DNA from: Cricetomys ansorgei | Lineage: Eukaryota > Chordata > Mammalia > Rodentia > Nesomyidae | Length of the DNA stretch: 64,000 bases | Assembly (NCBI GenBank): GCA_026225945.1 | Contig: JAMJFZ010001089.1 | Location: forward strand, 2,238,501-2,302,500 | Reading direction: 5' to 3' | In this document: positions 1 through 11,179 of the stretch, piece by piece | Position numbering within the stretch: position 1 is the first letter of the stretch | How the letters are laid out: each line of letters begins with the position of its first letter | The notes under the pieces: generated by a model | Told to the model about the DNA's origin: nothing | What the model saw: the letters and a program-made list of their open reading frames with translations, nothing else | Databases searched by the model: none | Program-made: the position numbers and the translations under genes

Positions 1-589
1 GTTAGCAATCCCAGTGGGCCTGTAGAGGTGAACGCTGGCAGTCGTAACTCACATTCTCCTCCTTAAGAGGACTACAAATATCTTCTGACCTGTTCATTAG
101 CCACTTGTATAACTCAGGTGAAATATTGGGTCAACTACTGTGTTAATTTTAACTAGATAATTTGTTCTTATATTTACTTGTTTCTGTATTCTTTGTGTTA
201 GATCCCAGAAGTGTGTTATTTATCATATTAAGGCATAAAATGATTTTGATTTAAATTTTGTGATGATGTAAGGGAAGGTTCTAAATTCATGTTTGTGGAT
301 GTCCCTTTCTGCAAAGCCACTTGCTGAAATCACTGTGTCTTCCCCAGTGGATTGTGACGTTTGTGAGGAAGATCCAAGCCAGCACATAGCAGTCTCAGTC
401 TTGATTATTCATCTTTATTCATCTTGATTATTGGTAGTTCATTTTAAATTTCATTTTGGCAGTTTGAAACTTTTTTTGTTTCAGTACAGGTTTTTGAATT
501 AGCTTACCAGTTTTAGAAAAAAGGAAAAACAAATACAAAAACAAAAATGAAAACAATCTTGCCAAGATTTTAGCAGTGCAGGCAGTGGA
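1..589. other. AT-rich unique DNA, no gene seen
   Basis: I see no repeat or exon here that I can support. The 100-260 stretch has a faint resemblance to old L1 sequence but is too diverged to call. The two short minus-strand open frames (60-64 codons) have no recognisable domain. Confidence 0.4.
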
Positions 590-930
590 TCTATAGAGTA
601 TGTTAAACAAATTTCCATCTTAACAGTATGGTCTGTGTATGGCTCTGAGGCTGGTAAAGAGAACACGAGCAGATGGTTTATTCCAGAAGCCATACAGCCC
701 TGCCACAGTGATCTAGCTCTGCAGCTGGAGCAGCGTGGAGAATGAACAAGACTGCATCCAGGAATACTTCGTCTGCTAACTGGACACTGACTTGATCAGC
801 TTTCATTTTGTCAACAGCATTTTGTAGTTTTCACAAACGCTCACTTAAATTCATTGCTGGGTGTTTTATTGTTTTCAATGATGTTGTAAGTGACTTTTTA
901 AAATAAAATCATATTTTATAGTTTTCTTCC
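590..930 (-). mobile_element. Probable old L1 (LINE-1) fragment
   Basis: The plus strand carries phrases typical of the antisense strand of L1 ORF2: 'tttccatcttaacagtat' near 609-627 and 'ttcattgctgggtgttttat' near 850-870, followed by a 'gatgttgtaa' stretch. This places a diverged, 5'-truncated L1 in minus orientation. No open L1 frame survives. Edges are uncertain. Confidence 0.4.
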
Positions 931-1166
931 CTAGTAGGTAGAATAGGATTGGGTGTCACATCTTTATCTTGTGTTCTGTAACCTTGGAAAATCTATTAAT
1001 TAGTTCTCTAAGGTTTTTGAGACTCCTGAAAGTTTTGGGGACCTAGCTTTGTTAGAAAGTTCAGAAACCGAACATTAGAAACTTGTTGTGGGCCTTCCTT
1101 CACCCATGTTTTAGTTCCACTTTCTTGTCAACCTTTCAAAACTGATAATTGGAAAATTCCTGTCTT

Positions 1167-1173
<7 letters not shown>

Positions 1174-1223
<50 letters not shown>
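1174..1223. repeat. (TG)n microsatellite, about 25 units
   Basis: An uninterrupted GT/TG dinucleotide run of about 50 bp. It creates the poly-Val/Cys run of a meaningless open frame. Confidence 0.99.
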
Positions 1224-1225
<2 letters not shown>

Positions 1226-3319
1226 AATATTGCTTTTGTTTTATAAGGAAAAGAAAAGAACATTGCTTCATTATCATGCACCTACTGAAAATATTACAGG
1301 AAAAATTTACAATAATAGGTGTGATAAGCTAATAATCTATATTATCTACAGGTTTTGTTTCATGTGCCTGTGGCATAAATACATAAGCAGCATTCCCAGA
1401 GCTGGCTTAGCCATTTTTTATTCATGAACAGATTTATTTTCTCAAAACATGCTGGGTTACGGCTTGTCAAACATTCCATTTCCTGTTGCTTCTGTGCACA
1501 GAGCCTGTGTTGCTGGTTCTGGTGGTACAGTCTCTTGATGGTTCCAACCCCAGGCTGCTTCCCTTTTCCCTTCAGTTTACACTAGTGCTCTCTTTCCTTC
1601 CCTCCCCCTGCTATGAAAGGTCTTATCCAAGGGAAGAAGGAGAAGCCTTTGCTAAGATGTTGCCAATATTCCAATATATTCAGACACATGAGGTGCTATC
1701 AGGAGTTGTCCCATCAAAGAAGTCTCAGGGCAGGTGCTGTGGAGTGACCAAGGCTTCATCTGATTTGCTACCTATTTATCTACATCTTTCTTTAAAGGAA
1801 TGCGATTGTAACCTGAAGCAGAGAGAGCACCTGGAGGCTTAGGGCTTGCCTCCTTGGTGATTATCCAATCATTCCTTTATAAACTTATTATCCAGTGTAT
1901 CCATTCAGCAGTTTTTAATTAGCATCTGCTCTGGACAGTTCCCTAGATACACAAAGGAAAGTCTGTCCTGTTAAGGGGCCAGTGTTCCCTTTGGGGTAGG
2001 CAGAGCAGTTTCGAGCACCGCTACTCTACTGACCTTGACCTGCTCTTAGGCCAGTGTCTTCAAATCCAGTGGGCAGCCTGGCTGCCATCACTGGGAACCC
2101 TGAGTTTCTACCAGCTACTCCTTGAGTCCTCCCCACTCTTGAGATTCTGTTTGGAAGAGTGAGTTATCAACACAGTGGAACTTTCGCGAACTTGCCTGTT
2201 TGTCCCTGCCAGATTATAGCCTACTCCTTTATTGTCATTGATGAAACGTCCCTTAACAGTGCTCAGCTCCTTCTCAACCCATCAGATATTTATTTTTTTT
2301 CATGGACATGTATGAAGTATTTTCATGTAACTATGAAATTGCCAATATTTTGCATAAAAAAATTAAAATTAACAGCAGCACCAAGCCAGAGATGAAGACC
2401 TTTTCTATTAGTGAAAACATCTTTATTTCAGACAGACCAACCATGTAATTGTTTAGCTGAGTTAGCTTGAACAGGCAGAAAAATAACAAAATTGGGAACT
2501 TTTTCTGAAGATGATGTATCTTTTTAAATATCTTTGAGAATACAACTAGGAAAACCCTACATACTGCAGCATGAGGGCCATAGTTTAGACAAGAAGAAGA
2601 ACTTTCTCACTGTGGAGGTAGGGAAGACTGACCACCAGTACCTAGTAGATGGACCCTTGTAAGCTTCCCCAGTACATACTCATCTCTTAGAAGTAATTTG
2701 ACCAGAGTCTTCTTAAAAGCAGTAGATTTATGGAACGTTCCTGATCAAGTCCATTCTGACACTGACTGTCTCTTAAACTGATTTATTCAAAAACAAAAGA
2801 ATAAAAAATAAAAGAAAGCAAAATGATGTCGTGGACTTCACTCTTCATGTTTGCGCTCACAGTTCCTTCTTGTGTCAGGAAGAAGCTTCCTGGAGAGAGT
2901 TTACAGTGCTTAATGCTGTCCATGGTTTCCACACTTGCTTCCTTGTTTCATGGTAACATTCACTGAGGGTTAACTGGCCTGGACACCTACAGCCGTCTGC
3001 TCATTGGCTCCTATCGGAAACATGGAGCTGCCCAGCACCATGGGTGCAGTACAACTCTCTTGGAGCTTCAGCCTGGTGCCTGGTGGCTGGTGGCTTTTTG
3101 TTCTTGCTTATGACTTTGGAAACCCCTAGAAATGCTTTGCACTTATGTGTTTTATTCCCTTTAGCTGCACAAATGGGCGTGCTTCTGATTCTTAATCCTG
3201 TGCCCCCATCTGTGTCAGTGGAAAAACAGTCTACTTAGCGTTCTGTATGTCTCAGAAATCACTTGAAAGCAGTGAGAGTAGCTTTTTCTCACATAAATCT
3301 AAAAAGTCTTTTTATTAGT
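1224..3319. other. Unique non-coding stretch
   Basis: About 2.1 kb with no recognised repeat. A 118-codon open frame at 1486-1842 (+) shows no domain, signal peptide or exon-like boundary and is treated as chance. A plain AATAAA-rich, A-rich patch lies at 2790-2825. Confidence 0.5.
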
Positions 3320-3368
3320 TTTTTTTTTTTTAACTTTTAGCTTATTTGTTATAAACATCTCTTCATAG

Positions 3369-3370
<2 letters not shown>

Positions 3371-3403
<33 letters not shown>
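3371..3403. repeat. (AC)n microsatellite, about 16 units
   Basis: A perfect CA run of about 33 bp directly before a SINE. Confidence 0.98.
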
Positions 3404-3406
<3 letters not shown>

Positions 3407-3592
3407 AGGATGGGGAAATGGTTCTGTTGTTAAGGTGCTTGCCATCCAAGAATAAGGATATGAGTTCCACAGGCTGTGACAATCTCTAATCTATTTCTCC
3501 AGCACTGCATACACATGTGGTTCACCCTGATGTAGGCAAAACATTAATACACATAAACTAAAATAAATAAATCTAAAAAAAAAAAAAGAAAA
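3404..3592 (+). mobile_element. B2-superfamily SINE (B3/B4-like), diverged
   Basis: It opens with a degenerate tRNA-like head ('ggggaaatggttctgttgttaa' region, compare the usual GGAGAGATGGCTCAGTGGTTAA) and continues 'gtgcttgcc...gagttcc'. It ends in an AAATAAATAAATCTAAAA tail and an A run, as B2/B3 copies do. It is old and shows no intact Pol III A/B boxes. Confidence 0.7.
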
Positions 3593-3599
3593 AATAAGG

Positions 3600-3690
3600 T
3601 AGATGGCTCCTGTCATGCATGCATGCAAGCAAACATGTATGTACACCTGCACACACATACTACACATATACTCTCTCCAACCATATCCAT
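3600..3690. repeat. Low-complexity CA/TG/ATGC-rich tract
   Basis: Short imperfect runs of CATG, TGCA and CACA, such as 'catgcatgcatgcaagc' near 3615. It is probably the decayed tail of the preceding SINE. Confidence 0.6.
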
Positions 3691-3842
3691 TAAAAAAAAA
3701 GGTTCTTGTCCCGAGATTTCAAAATGTTCATTATATAGGAAGCAACTTTATTTTTAATGTCCCTCCATAACCCTATGGCATATAATACTTAGCAGAACAG
3801 ATATGCTTCTTTTGTAGAGTCACATATATTTTTTTCTGTTAC

Positions 3843-4060
3843 GAGGTGGGGTTTCACAGTATTGCCCTGACAGGCCTCAGCTCCCCCACACAAGCGCCTC
3901 TCTTGTCTTAGCCTTCAAGTCCTCCTCTCTCTATCTCTGTTTCAACTCTGTCTTTCTGTCTCTGTCTGTCTTTGCACCCTCCTCCCCCAACATCTCACTC
4001 TGTCCTGCTGGCTAGCCTGCAGTTTTAAGATGAAAGGCATGAGCGCCAAAGCCCAGTATA
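3843..4060 (-). mobile_element. Possible old B1 SINE with pyrimidine insertion
   Basis: On the plus strand a 'gggtttcacagtattgccctg' phrase resembles the reverse complement of the B1 3' half. Further on, 'atgaaaggcatgagcgcc' resembles the reverse complement of its 5' end. A CT-rich (tctctgtctgtc) stretch sits between them. Weak call. Confidence 0.4.
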
Positions 4061-4129
4061 GAAGATAGCGTTCATAAAGGTAATATATCTATCTTAAATT
4101 TTTGTGTATGTCTGTTACTTGGTACAGAG

Positions 4130-4302
4130 AATTTGTGTGTATAGGGATGCACACGTGTTAGGGTGTACATGTGGAGATCAGAAAGCAGCTTTGGGAACTT
4201 CATCCTCTTCTTCCGTCATGTGGGGTGTGGAGATTAAATTCGGGCATTGAAGCTTGATGGCAAATGGCTCTACCTGCCGAGCCATCTTGCCAGCCCCATT
4301 CA
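4130..4302 (-). mobile_element. B2-superfamily tRNA-derived SINE
   Basis: Read on the minus strand it starts 'gggctggcaagatggctcgg', then 'caggtagagcc', 'cttgatgcc'-like and 'cccacatg', and ends in a CA/TG-rich tail. This is the head and body of the B3/RSINE-type elements. The same layout recurs at 49179-49335. Confidence 0.85.
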
Positions 4303-4999
4303 GTCTTACAGTAGTTGATATTAACTGAACTGTATTGACCTGGCCAACTTGTTTGAAGGGCTGTGGCTTCTCCCAGTTTCCTATGGGGCTGAGGAGCTGT
4401 TCTGCTGGGTCCCAAGCCTTGCTTCTCTACTTGCTGTCTCTTGGTTGGAGATAACAGCAGAGTCATGGTTTATCCTGCTTGTTTTCTGTTTCCATGTCTA
4501 AGAAAATTGACATAATAATACAATATTTTTCTCTTAAAGGTCTTGAGAAATTAAAGATATTTGTATATATAAAATGCTTGACGTTGTTTGGGGAACATGG
4601 CTGCCTTTTGGTAAATATTAGTTTAATAAAATATCAGTGTCTTTGTCATTGTTGTCATTGTCATCATTGTTCTCTGAGTTTCTCCATCAGTAAATGGAGA
4701 TTTGAGCTAAATGCATGCGATTGAACTAAAGTTTTGTTTCTTACATACCTTGTGCCTGTGCTTTTATGATTCTGTGATTTTTTTAGATAGTAATTTTGAT
4801 GACTATAGGTATTTTTTTTTATCTTAGAAAATTATCACAAGCGAATAATGAGTTCTGTTTCAATACTTTTCATTTTCTCATTAACATGGTTAACTTCAGA
4901 ATTTTATTAGATGGAATGTGTGTTGATGCAGTCATGACCAGCCCTTTTCCTTACTGAGAGACCGAGTCTAGTAGCTTAAGCCCATAGCTACCGTATATT
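4303..4999. other. Unique AT-rich DNA
   Basis: No repeat or exon recognised. It contains a short run of 'tcattgttgtcattgtcatcattg' type imperfect triplets near 4645-4672. Confidence 0.4.
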
Positions 5000-5075
5000 A
5001 ACAAAAAGGGACCTCAGTGGGCATCTTGTCTGCCCCTTGCAGAAAACCTATGCTCTTCTCAACCCTGAACTTTTG
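5000..5075 (-). mobile_element. Possible MIR3/THER-type SINE remnant
   Basis: The plus strand reads 'aaaagggacctcagtgggcatcttgt', close to the antisense of the MIR3/THER1 3' half (AAAGGGACCTTAGAGATCATCTAGTCC type). Only this short core is recognisable. Confidence 0.45.
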
Positions 5076-6872
5076 GCCATATGTTAAACTCACTCAGGTA
5101 AATTTATTTTTAAGTGCTAGGATGTCATTGAAGCTCTTTATGTCAGCAATATCAAAGCTGGTGATGCTCTGAGTGGCATTTCTCATTCTGCAGTGCACTG
5201 CAAAATCATCTCCCAAACCGTGAGGAAATTAAACATGTGAAATATAGGGTCGGCTTAAGATTTCAGGTGTGCCCATTAGAGCTGGTCTCTCTTGACTGGT
5301 GGTGGGGAAAAAAAATAGTCATATGAGATCAAAGGAGGGTTTGTGTGCTGCTGAAGTACTGTTGTTATCTTATTAAAGTAATGCAAGTCCTTCCTTTCAT
5401 ATTCCCACCAAGTCCTTGCATTTTCAAAATGAACTATTTAAAGAGAGTCTACAATACTACAGAAAGAATACTTCTTTTCTGAAGTACAGTTTGACCAGAA
5501 ATCTTTAGATCTACTTCAAAGAGCCATTCATTCATAAGATGGAATGCTGCCATTCTGAGTATGAGTGCTTGATCTTTCTTCTGTGTCTGTGGAATAAGTT
5601 AGAGTCTGCATAATCAGCAATCTATTTCATTTCCTAACAGTTAAAAGACTATTCACACTGCTCATGCGACTAGGATGCCTTGGACGCTCCAGGCAGTCCC
5701 CCGTCTTGTCTACGAAACTGGAAGTAAGATAAGAGCAAAGCGACAATTTCATTTGTCTTTGTAAGCTAATGTGTGGTAATGTTAGAATGATGAGGCTGAG
5801 GGATTCTGTCTGGAGTTTGTAGCTGTAAATGCAGGTGAGTGTGTTTCCTGACATCTCACAGTCTCCTCCCACAAGCGCTGTCTAACAGGCAACATTGGGA
5901 ACTCTCCTGACTGTGTGTCTTTGCTGGATTCTTATAATTTCGAGATCTTAGTCCTTGGAAAGTGCCCAACGTGAGCCTCCTAGAGAACACGTCATAGCCA
6001 CCCTTAGCTTTTGCCATTGTCACTGTGGCCATTTCTGGGCCTCAATGGCAGGCCAGCTGCTCAGCTTGTGTCCTCTGTTATTTCCCTCCTGTGGCCATTC
6101 ATAGCCTTCCCAGGGCGCTGTTCCACACAGAGCAGTACTGCCATTCTACTCAGGGCCCATGATGCTCTCAGCAGCTCATGGTGGGGTGTCCTGCTCCCCA
6201 TAATCAAACCCCCACTGGTACTGGATGAAGTGATTCCTGGATGTGCTACTAGTAGCTAGTTCTTCCTGGTCTTGGCTTTCTTCATAGACAATTGATTACA
6301 GCCAAGACCCTTCATGCCCTCCTACCCCAATACACACCTGGCTAGAATCCAGCAGCTACCTGCTAATTCCTATTCCAGCAGCTCACAGACCATCTGCCAG
6401 GCTGTGGAACTTGGTCAGGAGAAAATCCTGGTCTTGGTGTACTATCATGGAGCTAGGTTTCTGTCAGTCATTCTGCCTCACTTCGAGAGTAAACTGATGT
6501 ACTTCATGAAGAAAGCCAGCTTGCTTCTAAAATATGACGCTTGCTTCTAAAAAATGTATATAATTTGAGTTTGAAGAGGAATTATACAAGGTTTTATAAT
6601 ATTCTTTTTTTCCCCTCTCAAGGGATTTCACAATCCATTTCTCTTGAGTGTGTCCACAGGATGTGATTCTATTCAGTATTGTTCAGAAGAGCTCAGGGAC
6701 TAAGTTACTCCCTAAGCTGAATATAGAGAGCTCAAATTTGGATTCCTTTGTCATTTGTCAACTGTAAGATCTTATACCAGATATTTATCTCTTTAGTTTA
6801 ATTTTTTTTCTTAATTCTCATTTTTTCTTAATTCCATTTTAATTCATTCTTTGATTGTTTTAAAAAATTTTT
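5076..6872. other. Unique DNA, no gene seen
   Basis: About 1.8 kb without a recognised repeat. Open frames of 78-82 codons (5627-5872 minus, 6011-6259 and 6314-6550 plus) have no domain or splice context. A 14-bp perfect palindrome lies at 5189-5202. Confidence 0.45.
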
Positions 6873-7088
6873 TCTTTGTTTTTATTTTCTGTGTTTGGGT
6901 GTTTTGCCTGCATGTATGTAAGTGCTCTGCATTTGTGCATGATGCCTGTGGAGACCAGAAGAGGACATCAGATCTCCTGGAACTGGAGTTAGAGAAGTTT
7001 AAGTTACCACGTGGGTGCTGGGAATTGAACCTGGGTCTTCTTCAAAGCAGGCAGTGCTTTTTACTGCTGAGCCATCTCTCTTGTTCCC
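6873..7088 (-). mobile_element. B3 (B2-superfamily) SINE, near full length
   Basis: On the minus strand it reads 'gagatggctcagcagtaaaa' head, 'cccaggttcaattcccagca' B-box region, 'gatgtcctcttctggtctcc' body and an 'aaaacacccaaacacag' tail. All B3 landmarks are in order over about 215 bp. Confidence 0.93.
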
Positions 7089-7116
7089 ATTTATGAATTC
7101 TTTGTTTCTCTGTTTT

Positions 7117-7290
7117 GTTTTGCTTTTGAGAAAGTCTGGCTGGCCTGGAACTCTCTATGTAGATCAGGCTATCTTTAGACTCACAGAGCTCAGCCTTCCC
7201 CTGCCCCCCCTGCCCCTGCCCCTGCCCTGGCCCCCAACCCACCCCTGTGTGCTGGGATCAAAGGTTTGTGCTGCCACTCCCAACCCATTC
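7117..7290 (-). mobile_element. B1 SINE with internal CCCCTG expansion
   Basis: The plus strand gives the reverse-complement B1 order: 'gctggcctggaactctctatg', then 'tagatcaggct', 'gactcacagagctcagcc' and finally 'gtgctgggatcaaagg'. The middle holds a C-rich run of CCCCTG units (about 7195-7240) that is not part of B1 and inflates its length. Confidence 0.9.
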
Positions 7291-7825
7291 ATTAATTTTT
7301 AATTTCATTCATGAGAGATAACATTGGCACTGACCTTAAGGGGTTGTGAAAAATGAAGAATGATAGCTGTAGGTCTTAAAGCAGTTTGAGGCATAGGATT
7401 TGAATCCACTGTGCATTAGGTTTTAATACATCATTATCTAGTATATTATGACCAATATTTTCATTTAGACATTATGGAAGGAGTTAATCTGTAGTAAAGA
7501 AGCACAATTTCTGGATCATTAGTTCTAAGGCAAGTTAACTTGAACTCTAAGAGGAACTTGTGTTTGAAGTTGTAAATGTAGGTTACTGTCATTTATATAA
7601 GAGGATTACAAATGATGTTTAGTGTATTTGATTTTTCCTTTGTGTTTTTGTTTTTATAATAATTAGGTTCTTGGGGTTCAAAGGTAAATTTTTCTATATT
7701 TAATTTGTGTAACCCTATGTAAACACAAAGCTGTGTTTGTTCAAACTAAATTCAGAAACAAAGTTGGGAACTAGTCCTATGATTTAAATCTAAGAACAAC
7801 AAAGTTTTTTTTCTTTTCACCTGAC
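7291..7825. other. Unique AT-rich DNA
   Basis: No recognised repeat or exon. Confidence 0.4.
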
Positions 7826-8159
7826 TGTTCTAGAACATAGCAGTTTACTTATGTTTAAAATGGTTGTTTTGTGCACTGTTGGGTGAGGCGCTGACTAGTC
7901 CGTGGCATCTTGTATTATCTGCAGGTGTTGGCTTTAAAAGACATTTGACTATTCATGATCTATATGTGGTATCAATAGAACTCCTGCGGAGCTTCTTTCT
8001 GTATCAGTAAAAACCCCTGAGATGAGAAGCTCAGGATTCCACTGTCCAGGATGGCGTTGCCACAATAGTGGTTCCCTCTGCTGAGGTCTGACAGGGTTTG
8101 TACCTATGAATATGCCTCTTTGTCATTTTTGGTGAGCCACCACGCAGTTTACTGCTACA
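7826..8159 (+). mobile_element. Solo LTR, family copy A (334 bp)
   Basis: It starts TGTTCTAGAAC and ends ...TGCTACA. It aligns along its whole length with three other window copies (22022-22355, 26595-26928, 56964-57311). Shared landmarks include 'gcactgttgggtgagg', 'aaaaacccctgag' and 'tgctgaggtctg'. The polyadenylation signal seen in other copies (AATAAA) is AGTAAA here, and the flanks (CCTGAC / CATGCT) match at only 3 of 6 positions, so this is an old copy. No internal retroviral region is present. Confidence 0.8.
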
Positions 8160-8225
8160 CATGCTAATCAGTGAGATCAGGTAGACATCTTATTATGAAA
8201 GAATGTGAGTGGAAATGAAAGTTCT

Positions 8226-8247
8226 TTTTTTTTAAAAAAAAAAAATT
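8226..8247. repeat. T-run followed by A-run
   Basis: About eight or nine T followed by thirteen A, a short inverted homopolymer pair. Confidence 0.8.
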
Positions 8248-8249
8248 CT

Positions 8250-9840
8250 TTAACTCTTGTTTACATCATAAAATCAGCACTCTGAATTTTCCCAAGCTCT
8301 TTTCCTGGGCTGTTACTAATAATAACCAAGATCCTGGTGAGTAGCTTTGTACAGGACTGTTCTATTTATAGGAATCTATCTATTGTTCTGTGGAGCTCTC
8401 TTGTTCCTCTTACTGACCAGTAAATGCCTTTTAAGCCAGAGTTTTCTAAGAGTGCAAGGTAACAGGAGTGAACCCCAGCATGGGGTTCAAGACATGGAGA
8501 GACTGACCTAGAAGCAGCAGCAGAGGGCGCTCAGTTCCTCCTTTCATAATAATGGAGCCTGCAATACCCATCTCTCTTTTGAGCAGCTAAACACGAATTG
8601 CTCATATTAATTAAGTTTTGCTAAGCCCTTGTTCTGTGATCTGCAGCAAAGTGCCTTAGAGTAAAGTAGATCTTATTTTAGTCTTGGGAAAACTGAATAT
8701 AATAGGGAATTTCCTGAAACTCCACAGGAGGAATAAAAATTTCAGTGAAATTCCATGAATTCTTCTCTTGCCTTTCCATATTCTGACTAATGTGCCAAAT
8801 ATCCATTTTCTTAAGAAGACCCCAATGGAAACCCAGAAATTTGCATTTCCTCTTGAATCGTTTCCTTAATGAAAGGTGTATGAGGCATAGGCTGTAAACA
8901 AACCAGTGACTTGAAATAGTGTGTCACCTACTTGAAAACATATCCTTTTTGTTAGGTAGCTAGTGCTTCTTTGCTTTTAACCAACAAAGACCCTTAAGAA
9001 AAAGGAAATGAAAAAATAAATAGCATTCCTGGAACCCTATTGCCGGCGGATCATATTCCCTGTGATCTTGTTCCCTCATATTATGTGATGATTAGAGCCG
9101 GGCTTCAATCAGCTGGAAGATTTCCCAAGGCAGGGTCTCGTCCCACCAGTGCACATGGCATGCCCTGTCTGACACCAGGGCAACTTGAGAATTGAGGCAG
9201 AGATGCTGCAGTGTGGTGCAGCAGATGCGCACTGGTGGTTGCCATGGAGATTGCTAATACTGCTGAAACTCAAAGAAAGGGCACTCGCCACAGCTCAGGA
9301 GCCTGCGTGAAAGTGAATGAAAAACAAGAATTCAGAATAGGCCCTCAGCTACTTGTCCCACATGGAGTTTTAATTTCCTTTCCTTTCCTCTTCCTTTTTC
9401 AGAATCTGTATTGAATGTCATAAGGCACACTGAAGCCCCTCGGAGCTTTCTGCAGCCTGACACATCCTTGGGATAAGTGTATATTAACAAGGAGGCATGA
9501 CTAATAGGATTGGGGTTGGGGGCTGGGGTGAGGCCTGTGGCAGCCCTTCTGGAGCCTGTGGTCAGCTTGTCACTGGGGTTTACTAGGCACCTTGGGATTT
9601 GTCTATAGCATATGTGCTGCTGTTAATGATTGAAAAATTACCACAACAATTAGTCATGGATCACTGAAGGCAGGGCCCCAAATGTGATGGACAATGTGAT
9701 TAAATCCATGTATGTGACAATTAACTCTCCTGCAGGTTTATCCAGCCAGGGAAAGTGCCCCAGGGGTGAGAGCAGAGTGGGATGAGAAGATGGGGAAACA
9801 TGATTATAAAAAGGAGTAGGAGAGGTGAATGCCACAGAAT
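8250..9840. other. Repeat-free unique block with regulatory-like motifs
   Basis: About 1.6 kb with no recognised transposon. It includes an E-box CAGCTG at about 9109-9114 and an RFX-like site at 9238-9251 (GTTGCCATGGAGAT). A pyrimidine tract plus AG near 9387-9401 looks like a 3' splice site, but no exon follows. Function is inferred from motifs only. Confidence 0.4.
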
Positions 9841-9844
9841 AGAT

Positions 9845-10020
9845 CTGATGCAGCTGGCACTATTGGCTTTCAATCTGATCCTGAATTAATCACGGTTTGA
9901 TTAATCCTGGTTTTATTGCACCTTTCTATTGCCCATTTATTTATATCTGCCTTAATTTGATGGAGGTGTGACTGATTAAATTCTGCTCATTCCGTGTTTT
10001 TAAATTTTTAAATCTGTCTC
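9845..10020. promoter_or_regulatory. Candidate conserved enhancer: homeodomain-motif cluster
   Basis: Within about 175 bp I see GAATTAATCACGG (9883-9895), TTGATTAATCCTGG (9897-9910, containing the TAATCC core used by OTX/PITX/GSC proteins) and GATTAAATT (9973-9981). There is also a consensus T-box half site AGGTGTGA (9963-9970) and a CAGCTGG E-box at 9850. No transposon matches. Motif density in repeat-free DNA suggests an enhancer. This is inference from sequence alone. Confidence 0.4.
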
Positions 10021-10387
10021 TCCACTGAACACAATGTGCTAGGTGGTCCGAAGTGTAATTATCTCATGAGACCTAAGCAGGCACCAGACATAGCATGTCG
10101 TGAATCCCCTCATGCGTCACAGCTGAGTAACCCAGAATAAATATTTGTGCGTTCAATAGTTTGCCTAAGCAAAGAAGCCTGTGATGTCAATCTGCTTGGT
10201 TATTTGGGAGAAATAAGTTCCCCTCCTCCTCCCAACTTTGTTAAATGAGAAGAACACAGGTTCAGTATGTATCACAAAGAAGATGTACGTAAAGAGAAAA
10301 CAACATTTGGATGAATTTATCTTCAATTTCATTTTCACAGCATAACAAAGTAATGCTTGTCACCCATAGCTATGGTTATATTTACTT
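10021..10387. other. Unique flank of the motif cluster
   Basis: No repeat seen. It contains a TAATTA-type site (GTGTAATTATC, about 10053-10063) and TGCGTCACAGCTGAG near 10114-10128. It may belong to the same regulatory block, cut off on the right by the URR1 insertion. Confidence 0.35.
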
Positions 10388-10610
10388 CAGTAGATCTCAA
10401 CCTTCCAAATGCTGCAACTGCTTAATAGAGTTCTCATGTTGTGGTGACCCCCCCACCATAAAATTATTTTTGTTGCTACTCCATAACTGTAATTTTGCAC
10501 TATTCTGACTCATAACGTATGTATCTGATATACACATGGTCTTAGTTGACCCCTGTGAAAGGGTAGTTCAACTCCCAAAGAGGCCGTGACCCACAGCTTG
10601 AGAACTGCTG
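10388..10610. mobile_element. URR1-type hAT-Charlie DNA transposon
   Basis: A 223-bp non-autonomous element. The left end is CAGTAGATCTCAACCTTCC; the right end ...CACAGCTTGAGAACTGCTG is its imperfect inverted partner. Inside are 'atgttgtggtgaccccc', 'ataaaattatttttgttgct' and 'cccctgtgaaagggt', all hallmarks of rodent URR1. The flanking octamers ATTTACTT / CTTTAAGT match at 5 of 8 positions, consistent with an aged 8-bp hAT target duplication. It has no transposase frame. Confidence 0.9.
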
Positions 10611-11170
10611 CTTTAAGTGATACTCGCTATCCGTGTTTGCTTATTAAACATTGCATTGAAATAATGCCAAGGAGATTGTGCTACAAAGCAGCACACACAA
10701 AGCTTGAGGCTTTGTACTTCATGCGCCTGAGATGTGCTGTTTGAGTGACAGGTTGCTTGCCCCCGATTGAGAATGCATCAGAAGTTACACCGAGCTGTAT
10801 ATGCATGCTTGTGCACAGTCCTCCTTGCAGCATTCCCTCCAGTTATGCTGTTGCTTTCATTTAAATTGAATATTGGAGGACACCTCCTGGCCCAGACTAA
10901 ATTGGGTTGTCTTCTTACCTGAATGTAACATGACCTACCTAGATACATAAACACAGAATATTTGTTTGTGATGTAGGAAGCAACATCTTCCAACATAGTA
11001 GAGTCAAAGACAAAAATCAGCTCAAGTAGAGGCCTGCTCCCTTGTGAGATCTCTGTGGAATATTGTGCCACTCCCTAGCTGCTGATGGTACCACAGATTT
11101 GAGCACCAAACAAGAGTGCCAGCCTACCTGCAGATATATGATGGGGAACCTCAGAACCTCTATCTCCTGC
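10611..11170. other. Unique DNA
   Basis: No repeat recognised. Overlapping open frames of 65-97 codons on both strands at 10778-11260 are mutual shadows without a domain. Confidence 0.35.
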
Positions 11171-11179
11171 TGGTTAACC

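Noticed and set aside
1149..1427. 92-codon frame with a Val/Cys run
   Set aside because: It is a translation of the (TG)n microsatellite; the same holds for frames at 18206-18543 and 41422-41634.
1486..1842. 118-codon plus-strand frame
   Set aside because: No domain and no conserved-looking feature.
3404..3592. tRNA gene
   Set aside because: The tRNA-like head belongs to a SINE. The same applies to the tRNA-like parts of the other B2/B3/B4 copies; none has a full cloverleaf.
9387..9425. Splice acceptor starting a coding exon
   Set aside because: A pyrimidine tract with CAG is present, but the following frame stops after a few codons (AATCTGTATTGA) and no donor-bounded frame follows.
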